Positions 47,911 to 55,835 of a stretch of DNA of 64,000 bases are shown here, one piece after another. The notes under the pieces were generated by a model. It did no database searches and was not told where the DNA came from. It saw nothing but the letters and a program-made list of their open reading frames with translations. The first letter of the stretch is position 1; each line of letters begins with the position of its first letter. Made by a program: the position numbers and the translations under genes. The stretch is from Halospina denitrificans (GTDB taxonomy: Bacteria > Pseudomonadota > Gammaproteobacteria > Pseudomonadales > Oleiphilaceae): contig NZ_SOAX01000002.1 of the NCBI RefSeq assembly GCF_004364635.1, positions 372,001 through 436,000 on the forward strand. The letters are read 5' to 3'.

Positions 47911-50550
47911 CTACTCCATTTCATCCTGGTTCAGCCGCGGATAACCACCTACCGGCACTACGCCACCACCCTGGGAATCGAACGGACGGGTAAAGGCGGT
48001 TTCAAGTTCCACGCTCCGGCTCATGTTCCGGGTAATCTCGATGGGCCGCGGCTGCCCCGTAACCGGGAATTCCGCGCAGGCCTCGCCGGCACCACAGAAG
48101 GCCCCGTCATTATCCAGATCCGAGCCCGCAATCAGCAGGTACTCTCCCGGCTCCATCTCACTGGTGTCGAACTTGAACCGGTACTGACCATTCCGGGCTT
48201 CCACCAGGGTCTGTACGGTATTCTCGGAAACTGACCCATCGTTGGCGGCATCCACCGGGACCAGCTGAACGAAGTGGGCGCCAGCATTGCGGTCGGACTC
48301 ATTGGCTTCCAGGGTGGCCGTCACCGGAATCTGGTACTCACGCGTTTCACCGTTATCCACCCTATAGCTCACATTGATCGCACTGCGGAAGAACTGGCCC
48401 TCATCCATCTCCTCTGTATCCAGCGATACCCGGAAGTTGCGCTCACCGTCCGCAGGCTCGACGACCAGCCAGGGCTGCTTTCCATTAGTAACCGTTACCT
48501 CATTGAAAGTGGCGGAGTCGTTACCCACCGCATCCAAGGACAGATCAACCGTCTGCCGGTCGTCGTCAAGACGCAGCCGCTCCAGGCTCGGCGCCAGTGC
48601 TGCAAAACCGGACAGATCCTCCGTGACCGAAGCGTTCGCATCAATAATGCCCCGCCCCAGCTCCTGGTCAAAAGTACCGGCATCATTGTTCTGGGTCAGC
48701 CTGCCTTCACGCAGCAAGGCCCGGATAATCGGCATTTCAACACCGGGATTCACCTCGCGCATCAGGCCAAGCACACCTGCGACATGGGGTGCCGCCATAG
48801 AAGTACCTTCCAGGCCACCAACCGGCGGATCACCGGAAGGGAAAGAGCTGAATACAGAATCGTCAGCCTCACCATTACTGTCGCAAGCTCTTGCATTACC
48901 CCCGCCCGGAGCGACCAAGTCCAACCAGTTTCCGAAATTGGAAAAGCTGGAGCGATTGCCCTCGCAGTCCACGGCACCGACCGCAAGAACGGAGGGGAAG
49001 GCCGCCGGAAAGAATTGCCGATCGTCGCCCGCATTTCCAGATGCAGCCACCACGAGAATGCCAGCCGCTGTCGCTTCCGCCAGCACATCGCCAAGCGTTG
49101 GGTTCTGTGTCTGACTGCCAAGACTGAGATTGATCACATCCGCATGAGGATTGCCATTATTGATGACCCAGCGGACGCCTTCGATAACGTCAGCAACGGT
49201 CCCCTCATCACCCCCAAGTACACGAACAGGAACCAGCTTTGCGTCATGCGCCACCCCGGTTACGTCTCCGTCGTCTGTTGCGGCTGCCGCCGCAAGTCCG
49301 GAGACGTGGGTCCCATGGGAGCCATCCTCATCAATCGGGAGAGAGCCGTCCACGGCGTCAAAACACCCGCCCGGTTCACCACAGTTGATGTTCGGGGCCA
49401 GATCGGGATGCCAGTCGCCATCCATCCAGGCCACCCCGGTATCCAGGACTGCAATCCGAGTATTGGTTCCTGCCGCCTTGCTCCACGCCCCTGAGTCCCC
49501 TGTCGTGTTGATCAGATTGTAGTGCCACGCCTGGAGTCCAAACTGATCCTGGCACTCGGGATGGTCCGGCTCTGCTGTTGCACAGTCAATCGTGGACTGG
49601 GTTGCACGAACCCTGTGATTGGGAACTGCTGACGCAACACCCGGGGTGTCATTGAGCTCCCGGATCCACTCCAGCGTTTGCGCCTTGCGCCTCGAATTGC
49701 TCGCACCCGCCGGCAGAATGGCCTCTCGCTCTATTGGCATAGTGACCTGAAACTGGTTACCTCCAAGCCCCTTCTGACTTGCAACCTGGTCTGCGAGCTC
49801 AACCGACCCGCTGGCCTGTGCCCGAATCGCCCCACCCGATTCCACTGCTTCCCTGGTGATTATGGCTTCGCCAGGCTCGAAATCTGCAGATGCCTGCCCA
49901 AGGGTCTCATTCCCGCTGAGTGAGGTTGATCGAAGTACGTAACGGGCGGGACCTCCATCGGTCGTTCTAATAACGAGATCATGCTCCCCGTTCTGTGGAG
50001 CCTGCACCGATTTATTCAGCTCCCTGTCTTCGGCACTGGACACCTTATTTGCCTCATTACCTACAGGCGTGAGTGTCAACTTGGTTTGGGGAGCATCCTC
50101 AGTTTCGAATTCGCCTGATGAGTCGGCAAGGGCGGGAAAGAAATTCACCGAGACACGCTGGCCTTCTGAAAGCTGCAGGCGCAATGTGTCCCGGTCATCT
50201 TTTGGGTAGTCGAGTTCGGCATCGTAGGACCCGGAATACGCACTGACGTAGCCCCCGGCAATGACATTACCCGGAAAGGGGGCACTGGGATTCTGGACAC
50301 CCTCGATCGGACTGCTCAGGGAGCTGTCCAGCCCTCCAATCTCCAGATCAAGAGCGGTATCCCTATCAACGCGCGTTCCAGAGCTTATCTCGATGGTGCC
50401 GCTGAGTGTTCCGGGCTGATTATCCATAAACCCGTCACCATCCCCGCCACAGCCGGTCAATGACATACCCAGAACCAGAGGCAGCGAGAGACGCGCTGTT
50501 AAGTGTCCTTGTGAAAACCGCGATCGCGACCCAATCACGTACAGCTCCAT
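47911..50550 (-). CDS. S8 family (subtilisin-like) serine protease, lipoprotein
   Basis: 879 residues. The N-terminal signal ends in a lipobox-like LTGCGGDGDG (cysteine about residue 34), so a membrane-anchored exported protease. An N-terminal beta-rich region with a prepeptidase C-terminal-like fold (GSYDAELDYPKDDRDTLRLQ, about 105-210) is followed by a propeptide-like part (about 215-320). The S8 catalytic domain (about 335-640) has Asp in IAVLDTGVAWM, His in GSHGTHVSGLAA and Ser in GTSMAAPHVAGVLG. A further beta-rich C-terminal region (about 650-860) carries LIAGSDLDNDGAFCG. Substrate unknown. Followed by a PrcB-like lipoprotein gene, probably one transcript and one complex. Confidence 0.93.
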   Translation of the reverse strand: MELYVIGSRSRFSQGHLTARLSLPLVLGMSLTGCGGDGDGFMDNQPGTLSGTIEISSGTRVDRDTALDLEIGGLDSSLSSPIEGVQNPSAPFPGNVIAGGYVSAYSGSYDAELDYPKDDRDTLRLQLSEGQRVSVNFFPALADSSGEFETEDAPQTKLTLTPVGNEANKVSSAEDRELNKSVQAPQNGEHDLVIRTTDGGPARYVLRSTSLSGNETLGQASADFEPGEAIITREAVESGGAIRAQASGSVELADQVASQKGLGGNQFQVTMPIEREAILPAGASNSRRKAQTLEWIRELNDTPGVASAVPNHRVRATQSTIDCATAEPDHPECQDQFGLQAWHYNLINTTGDSGAWSKAAGTNTRIAVLDTGVAWMDGDWHPDLAPNINCGEPGGCFDAVDGSLPIDEDGSHGTHVSGLAAAAATDDGDVTGVAHDAKLVPVRVLGGDEGTVADVIEGVRWVINNGNPHADVINLSLGSQTQNPTLGDVLAEATAAGILVVAASGNAGDDRQFFPAAFPSVLAVGAVDCEGNRSSFSNFGNWLDLVAPGGGNARACDSNGEADDSVFSSFPSGDPPVGGLEGTSMAAPHVAGVLGLMREVNPGVEMPIIRALLREGRLTQNNDAGTFDQELGRGIIDANASVTEDLSGFAALAPSLERLRLDDDRQTVDLSLDAVGNDSATFNEVTVTNGKQPWLVVEPADGERNFRVSLDTEEMDEGQFFRSAINVSYRVDNGETREYQIPVTATLEANESDRNAGAHFVQLVPVDAANDGSVSENTVQTLVEARNGQYRFKFDTSEMEPGEYLLIAGSDLDNDGAFCGAGEACAEFPVTGQPRPIEITRNMSRSVELETAFTRPFDSQGGGVVPVGGYPRLNQDEME

Positions 50551-50600
50551 TCAACTCTGTCCATCAAGTCTGGCACGCACATCATGATGCCGGAAGGAAA

Positions 50601-50619
50601 CGCGGCACAGAATGCCGCG
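50601..50619 (-). terminator. Terminator-like hairpin after the TRAP permease gene
   Basis: CGCGGCA (50601-50607) and TGCCGCG (50613-50619) pair perfectly over 7 bp with a 5-nt loop. On the minus strand it is followed by TTTCCTTCC. It lies between the permease stop and the protease start on the same strand and may end the TRAP transcript. Confidence 0.55.
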
Positions 50620-50647
50620 ATTCCACAATGTTTTACCTTGTCACAGA

Positions 50648-52702
50648 TTACTTACCGTAAAACAGGAGCGGCACCAATGCCACCAGAGCCAGCGTCAGCG
50701 ACATCACCATCAACGGCAGCAGCAGACGCTGGAACCGTCGATAGAAATTGGGCGCCTCGGGTTCCGGTACGAACGCTTCGCGAACGCCGACCACCTGCCG
50801 CGTGAGAAGATGGTTCAGCGCCACTGGCGGCGTGAGGTATCCAAGTTCAAAGGCAACAATGGTCATGACCCAGAAGTGGAGCGGATCCACGCCCAGGCCG
50901 ATGGCCGGCTGGGCAATGGTGGCGGAGACCAGAACCACGGCCGCAAAGGGATCCATGAACATGCCGATGATGGTCAGCATCACCATGAGCGCCAGCACCA
51001 CCAGAAGGACCGAGTCCGCCTGCGCCGGGAAGAGGCCAGCGATGATATCGGAGCGCTCCAGCACGCCTCCGACCGTCATCGACAGCCCGATAAGCGTGAG
51101 CAACGCCCCCACGTGGACCGCCGATTCGCCGGCGCCCACTGCCACCCGTCTGGCAGTGCCCAGGGTCCTGCTGCCCTCCCCCGAATGATCGAGCCAGACC
51201 AGCGCCATCATGATGATCGGCAGCATGGTCGGGGCACTGAACTCATTGAATTCCATACCCAGAACCAGCCAGAAGGCAAAAACCACAACCGCCACCAGCG
51301 CCACATCAGGAATCAGTGGTTTGAGAGCGCGCAGCGATGTCTTCATGGCATAACGCTTGTTCACCACCCGGGGTTTCCATTCCTTCTCGCTGCTGCACAC
51401 CATGAAGGTGAAGATGCAGGCCGAGAGCACAAAGACCCAGAAGCCCCATCCGAAGAGTTCGGTGGTGGTCACTTCCCGGTTCAGGGCCGCGACAACCACG
51501 ATCAGCAGACAGGGATTGAGCACCACGCCGAGACTCCCGGACATGGCGGTTGTCGCCAATGACAGTTGACGCCCGGCACCGGCACGCCGCAGCTCATCGT
51601 AGATGGTGCCACCAACAGCGAGGATGAAGATCCCGGACGCCCCGGTGAATGCGGTGGGGAAGGCCGTCGCGAATATGACCAGGGACGCCAGTGCCGCCGG
51701 CGGCAACTGCCAGGGATGGATGACAGCCAGCAGACGCTGAGGGATCGACGTCTGCTTGAGCATCATGCCCACGAAAACATAGAGCCCGATATTGACGAAC
51801 AGCGAGGCATGCTTGGTGAGCTGATTGAAATAGACTCCCAACCCGGCCGTATCCCAACTGCCATCATGGGCAAAGTACACATAGCCCGCCAGCCCCATCC
51901 AGCAGTAGAGAGGCAGAACCAGAGGTGACCCCAGGCGTAAACGTCCCTTCGGAAGGTAGTCCGGCATCCTGAACATGCGCCAGAGATTGATGACCGCCAA
52001 TACACCGAACATCAGCGTCCAGGCGTGCTGAACCTCCTGCAGTCTCTGGGTATCCGGGGTCGACTCCAGGTCGCCCAGGTAGTTCCTCAGGGACAGGACC
52101 ATCAGCAGATTCACCACCAGCTGCCCGCCCTGGGCGAGCGCCCAGTCCGGGCGGTTCATGGGGGGCACAATGCTGATGTGGTGGTTGCTGAAGGCAGCAG
52201 TCGCCGCGCCAAACCCAAGGAGCAGGATAAACAGATAGGTTGACAGGGAACGGTTATCCGTCAGCCATTCGGACATACCCCGTTCGACCGCCTTGTAGGC
52301 AATGAGAACAGGGGTAATGCGCTCCTGCATGGCCTCGAATTTCTCGTGGCGCTCCTCGCACCGCTCCAGGTTGCGTTTGATGGAGTCCCTGATCGCCTTC
52401 TCATTCGGCGCATCACCACCACTGATCCCGAAAGGGTCATCCTCTTTTTCGGCGATCTCTTCCTGGACGCGCTTATCCAGATCGATGTCGGTTTCGCAGC
52501 TCGGCGCACTGGCGTGGGGATTCAGCGAGTAGTAGCCGGGCCAGATCTGCTCCCCCATCGACAGCAGCCGGGTGTGCATGGAGCCTCCAAGCCCCATGAG
52601 CAGCAATGCCAGCAGCAGCAGGAGTACAATACTTCCATGCAACCGACGTGCATGGTTGGGGGAGCGTGCGCTCCCCCAGGACGAGGGCGACTGTTCCACC
52701 AT
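50648..52702 (-). CDS. TRAP transporter permease (DctQ-DctM type fusion)
   Basis: 684 residues with many hydrophobic spans. The first span (about residues 23-42) is followed by a charged, cysteine-containing soluble loop of roughly 90 residues (45-135, with DIDLDKRVQEEIAEKEDDPF). Four spans follow that probably represent the small DctQ subunit, then the large DctM part (about 300 onward). DctM has FATAFPTAFTGASGIFILAVGG, MSGSLGVVLNPCLLIVVV, MLTIIGMFMDPFAAVVLVS and YLTPPVALNHLL. This is a high-affinity secondary importer driven by an ion gradient and fed by the periplasmic protein encoded 27 bases upstream. Substrate not predictable. Confidence 0.9.
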   Translation of the reverse strand: MVEQSPSSWGSARSPNHARRLHGSIVLLLLLALLLMGLGGSMHTRLLSMGEQIWPGYYSLNPHASAPSCETDIDLDKRVQEEIAEKEDDPFGISGGDAPNEKAIRDSIKRNLERCEERHEKFEAMQERITPVLIAYKAVERGMSEWLTDNRSLSTYLFILLLGFGAATAAFSNHHISIVPPMNRPDWALAQGGQLVVNLLMVLSLRNYLGDLESTPDTQRLQEVQHAWTLMFGVLAVINLWRMFRMPDYLPKGRLRLGSPLVLPLYCWMGLAGYVYFAHDGSWDTAGLGVYFNQLTKHASLFVNIGLYVFVGMMLKQTSIPQRLLAVIHPWQLPPAALASLVIFATAFPTAFTGASGIFILAVGGTIYDELRRAGAGRQLSLATTAMSGSLGVVLNPCLLIVVVAALNREVTTTELFGWGFWVFVLSACIFTFMVCSSEKEWKPRVVNKRYAMKTSLRALKPLIPDVALVAVVVFAFWLVLGMEFNEFSAPTMLPIIMMALVWLDHSGEGSRTLGTARRVAVGAGESAVHVGALLTLIGLSMTVGGVLERSDIIAGLFPAQADSVLLVVLALMVMLTIIGMFMDPFAAVVLVSATIAQPAIGLGVDPLHFWVMTIVAFELGYLTPPVALNHLLTRQVVGVREAFVPEPEAPNFYRRFQRLLLPLMVMSLTLALVALVPLLFYGK

Positions 52703-52729
52703 TACAACCTCAGGCTATGGATTCCGGAC

Positions 52730-53758
52730 TTATTCGCGATCTGATGCCGTACACTCGGACGCATCCGGGTTCAGCTTGCAACGCACCTTGCGCAGCAGAG
52801 TCAGCATCTCGCCATGGTAGACCTGCTTCACCTTGTCGCCGTCCTCATCCTCGCCATCACGCAGTTCAATCCGGTTCTGGCGGAACATTTCCTGATAATC
52901 CTCGATGTCGGAATCCGGGATATCGACCCATGCCTGGTCAGGAATATCCTCTTCGTATTCCTGAATCACGGAGAGAGCACTGTCAAAATGGTCCAGGGCA
53001 ACATTGCGTGACTGCTGGGCTTTCTTGTCACTCAGAACGTCATCACGAACAATGACTTGCAGGGTGAGCTGACCCAGGGGGTAGTCGACAATCCCGCCCT
53101 CGTCGCCAATGCCGCGATAGAGCTCCAGCGCCTCATAGGCCCAGCCCGGCGCATAGGCCGCATCCACGGAACGGTTGTTGAACTTGCCACCGAAATCGGT
53201 GATCTCGGAAGGCTCAACACTGGCATTAACGTAGTTCACCATGTGCACCGCATCCGGATGGTGGTCGAGCGTTGCAATGCGCTTGCCGGCCAGCTTTTCC
53301 ACGGTGTTGATATCACGATCGGTCACGAAGAGGTAAGCGGCACCGAGTGGGAAGATACCGGCCACCTCATAGTTACCTTCCTCCATGTAATCACTCGCCT
53401 TGGGCTGGGCGATTGCCGTGAGCGCTGTTTCAAGCGCGTCATAGGAGGGGATGGCCCCTACTGCACTCAGTGTCCCGGTAAATTCATTGTAGCGACGGAT
53501 ACGCAGGTCCGTTGCCGCCAGGGCATCACACTTGCCAGCAGCGAAGTCGGACATGGCAACGCCTTCATCGGTGTAGGGCTCCAGGTTGTACTCCACCCCC
53601 TTGTCGCGCATATCCAGCGCGTAATCCTCCACCAGTGCGAACTGGTCGCCACTGGAGCCGATGAGGTCAAACACGCACATATCAATTGCGTCATCCTGTG
53701 CCTGGGCCAACGGCGCCATTGCCAGAAGTAGTGATGCACTCAGTGAACGAAATCGCAT
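52730..53758 (-). CDS. Periplasmic solute-binding protein of the TRAP system (AdeT/DUF6091 type)
   Basis: 342 residues with a signal peptide (residues 1-20, ending APLAQA). The mature part resembles the family of proteins called AdeT or putative TRAP solute-binding: DMCVFDLIGSSGDQFALVEDY, AGKCDALAATDLRIRRYNEFTGT, FPLGAAYLFVTDRDI and FNNRSVDAAYAPGWAYEALELY. Two cysteines near the C-terminus (RCKLNPDASEC) could form a disulfide. It should capture a substrate and deliver it to the permease encoded next. A strong hairpin (53799-53819) just upstream may raise its mRNA level relative to the preceding lipoprotein. Confidence 0.85.
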   Translation of the reverse strand: MRFRSLSASLLLAMAPLAQAQDDAIDMCVFDLIGSSGDQFALVEDYALDMRDKGVEYNLEPYTDEGVAMSDFAAGKCDALAATDLRIRRYNEFTGTLSAVGAIPSYDALETALTAIAQPKASDYMEEGNYEVAGIFPLGAAYLFVTDRDINTVEKLAGKRIATLDHHPDAVHMVNYVNASVEPSEITDFGGKFNNRSVDAAYAPGWAYEALELYRGIGDEGGIVDYPLGQLTLQVIVRDDVLSDKKAQQSRNVALDHFDSALSVIQEYEEDIPDQAWVDIPDSDIEDYQEMFRQNRIELRDGEDEDGDKVKQVYHGEMLTLLRKVRCKLNPDASECTASDRE

Positions 53759-53798
53759 GAATGGCTCCTGTTCCTGTTTTTGTAGGGCTCTTGGATTG

Positions 53799-53819
53799 AG
53801 GCCTCCTCAGAGGAGGCCT
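53799..53819 (-). other. Intercistronic hairpin between lipoprotein and solute-binding protein genes
   Basis: A perfect 10-bp inverted repeat (AGGCCTCCTC / GAGGAGGCCT) with a single-base centre contains the stop codon of the lipoprotein gene, 40 bases before the solute-binding protein start. There is no T run, so it is unlikely to terminate. It may act as an mRNA stabiliser or processing site in the TRAP operon. Confidence 0.6.
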
Positions 53820-54850
53820 TCCGTATCAACATCGTCTTTACTGTCAGTCTCTTTTCCGGTCTTTCCGAACTGATCCCTTGGCGTGCGGTAGCCGTATTTC
53901 TCGGTCCAGATACGGTCCGAGACCGCCCACGCGATGCGCATTCCCACGAGGTCCGGGAGACTGTATTCAGGGTTGACCTGGAATTCGTCCCGGGTCCGTT
54001 CCAGGTAGGCCAGGGAGTCCGCAATCACCTTGTCCTTGCCGACGTTTTCCGCCATCAACAGCTCCAGCGCGGCCGAGGTGCGAAGCCCACGTTCGAAACC
54101 GAGTTCACGACTGTTCTTGAGGGTTGCCCATGGGTCCACGTCCTTGTTCGGGCGGAGGTCGGGGAGCAGTACCCAGATGCTGGCCTGCAGTGCCTTGGGC
54201 AGTCCGGCCCATTTCTCGTTGTCCACGCAGTCAGCGGAGCGCTCCACCTCGGCGGCAATACTCCTTGGAACCTCGGCCCGGCCCCGGGCCTTGCCGTTGT
54301 CAATAACAGCCTGGGCACCGGCGGCGAGGCCAAGCAGGAAGGTAATCTCGTCCTGGTCGGTATAGAAGTCGGGGCATTCAGCACCCGGAACAGGATCGTA
54401 GCTGAACCCGCGCAGCATCCGTTGATAGGCTTCAACACGACGGTTGGCAGTGATGCCGTAGAGGCGCTGCATGTTCTCGCGCGCGTCCCGCATATTGCCG
54501 GTATTGCCGTTGTAATCGGCCCGCAGGTAACGCAGCTCTTCCTCAACCGCGCGCTGTTCCATGCAGATGCCGGAAAGAATCTGCAGCAGCGTACCGGTCT
54601 TCTCCGGTGCCATGGTTACGCGTGAAAACGAATAGAGAAGCGGGTCCACCGACTCCCCCAGCGAGCAGGCCATCTCGATATCCGTCATGGCCAGCACATA
54701 GGGCGTGTTTTCCTTCTGGGCGTAACCGGTCATGACGTCACCGGTGATCTTGTGAAGCGGGTTGACCGAACACCCGGCCAGCGTCACTACCAGGGCCATT
54801 ACCCCGAGAACGCGAACCAGAGGCATGCTCTTATTGGTCTTGTTATGCAT
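53807..54850 (-). CDS. Lipoprotein, probable TRAP-associated (TatT-like) component
   Basis: 347 residues. Type II signal peptide (MPLVRVLGVMALVVTLAGC, lipobox LAGC). The mature part is helical: NPLHKITGDVMTGYAQKENTP is the start, then DIEMACSLGESVDPLLYSFSRV, CMEQRAVEEELRYLRADYNG and LLGLAAGAQAVIDNGKARG. It resembles the TRAP T-component (TatT) lipoproteins that in Treponema pair with TRAP solute-binding proteins through TPR-like helices; the match is from memory of the pattern and is not certain. First gene of a three-gene minus-strand unit with the solute-binding protein and permease. ATG at 54850 has AAGGAG 9 bases upstream. Confidence 0.75.
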   Translation of the reverse strand: MHNKTNKSMPLVRVLGVMALVVTLAGCSVNPLHKITGDVMTGYAQKENTPYVLAMTDIEMACSLGESVDPLLYSFSRVTMAPEKTGTLLQILSGICMEQRAVEEELRYLRADYNGNTGNMRDARENMQRLYGITANRRVEAYQRMLRGFSYDPVPGAECPDFYTDQDEITFLLGLAAGAQAVIDNGKARGRAEVPRSIAAEVERSADCVDNEKWAGLPKALQASIWVLLPDLRPNKDVDPWATLKNSRELGFERGLRTSAALELLMAENVGKDKVIADSLAYLERTRDEFQVNPEYSLPDLVGMRIAWAVSDRIWTEKYGYRTPRDQFGKTGKETDSKDDVDTEGLL

Positions 54851-55108
54851 CTGTAAAACTCCTTTTTGGATCCACGGCCATCCGATTCAGGCGCTATCGC
54901 CATCACGCGACCGAGACAATACTTGAGTTGTTCGACAGCTTGAATTGCGTCAACAGTTCCTGGGTCACAATGTGACATTTCTCAATGGATGAATATGAAA
55001 CGGCAGTCTGAAGGACGATGCAACCGGAAGGGATGGCCGAAGTGGCAAAATGTGATGTCACCACAGCGAGTGGCACCAAAAGGGAAATGCGGTAGCACCA
55101 AGGGCTGT
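54851..55108. promoter_or_regulatory. Intergenic region upstream of the TRAP operon
   Basis: 258 bases between the TRAP-associated lipoprotein start and the atuR stop. It holds a 13-bp palindrome GTCACA-A-TGTGAC at 54964-54976, 114 bases before the lipoprotein start, which could be a regulator site. A TTGACG on the minus strand nearby has no good -10 partner at the right distance. No gene or terminator for atuR was recognised. Confidence 0.5.
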
Positions 55109-55705
55109 TTAAAGCTTAAGCATTGCCATGGCTTGGCGGGCCAGCTCGGGAACGGTCATGGAGCCCTCTGGCCGGTACCAGGTGATTGTCCAGCTCAGGG
55201 CGCCGGTCAGAAAACGGCGCAGCACGAAAGGATCCGCCTGGATCAGTCCTTCCTGGCGCGCCTGCTTCAGCACCTCAAGCCACAGGCCCTCATAGGTCTC
55301 ACGCAGCGCGAGAATGGAGCGCTGACTTTCCTCGGAAAGGCTTCGCCACTCGTAGACGAGGACGGTCATGGCCTCCCCGGTCTCCCCGTTAATGGATTCC
55401 AGTTCACACAGGATCAGCGCCTCAACGGCATCACGAGTGGAAGAGGCTCCCTTGAGGCGGGCCCGCATGCGCTCTGTATTCACCAGGATGGCCTCGGTCA
55501 TCACCGCCTTGAGTATGTCTTCCTTGGTACGGAAATGATGGAAGATACTGCCGGACTGGATCCCCACGGCTGCCGCCAGGTCACGCACAGTGGTGCGCTC
55601 ATACCCTTTCTCGCGAAACAGATGGGCGGCCTGTTTGAGAAGACGCCCGCGGGCACTGTTCGGGTCGGTAAAGCTCTGTGAGGGACCAGCCTGGGCAGTA
55701 GGCAA
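55109..55705 (-). CDS. atuR: TetR family transcriptional regulator AtuR
   Basis: 198 residues. N-terminal TetR helix-turn-helix (about 15-60): ARGRLLKQAAHLFREKGYERT, TVRDLAAAVGIQSGSIFHHF, RTKEDILKAVM. The C-terminal ligand domain is variable, as usual. Divergent from atuA, as in Pseudomonas, where AtuR represses the acyclic terpene genes until an acyl-CoA intermediate releases it. The TTG start at 55705 is supported by AAGGAG 7 bases upstream. A -10-like TAGAAT on the minus strand (55743-55748) could drive it. Confidence 0.9.
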   Translation of the reverse strand: MPTAQAGPSQSFTDPNSARGRLLKQAAHLFREKGYERTTVRDLAAAVGIQSGSIFHHFRTKEDILKAVMTEAILVNTERMRARLKGASSTRDAVEALILCELESINGETGEAMTVLVYEWRSLSEESQRSILALRETYEGLWLEVLKQARQEGLIQADPFVLRRFLTGALSWTITWYRPEGSMTVPELARQAMAMLKL

Positions 55706-55768
55706 GCGAATGCTCCTTTACGGATTCGGGACAACGGCCATGATTCTAGCAGTTTCAGCATAGCACGC

Positions 55769-55798
55769 TTTACAAACCAAGCGCTTGCTAGGTACATT
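55769..55798 (+). promoter_or_regulatory. atuA promoter with embedded AtuR operator candidate
   Basis: TTTACA (55769-55774) and TACATT (55793-55798) are spaced by 18 bases. The spacer contains a perfect 10-bp palindrome CAAGCGCTTG (55778-55787), placed so that a bound dimer would exclude polymerase. It is in the atuR-atuA intergenic region, where Pseudomonas AtuR is known to bind inverted repeats. Only one clear palindrome is seen here, whereas two sites are reported there. Confidence 0.6.
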
Positions 55799-55835
55799 TC
55801 TTCCAACAGGCTTTGAACCCTAAAAGGACACACCC

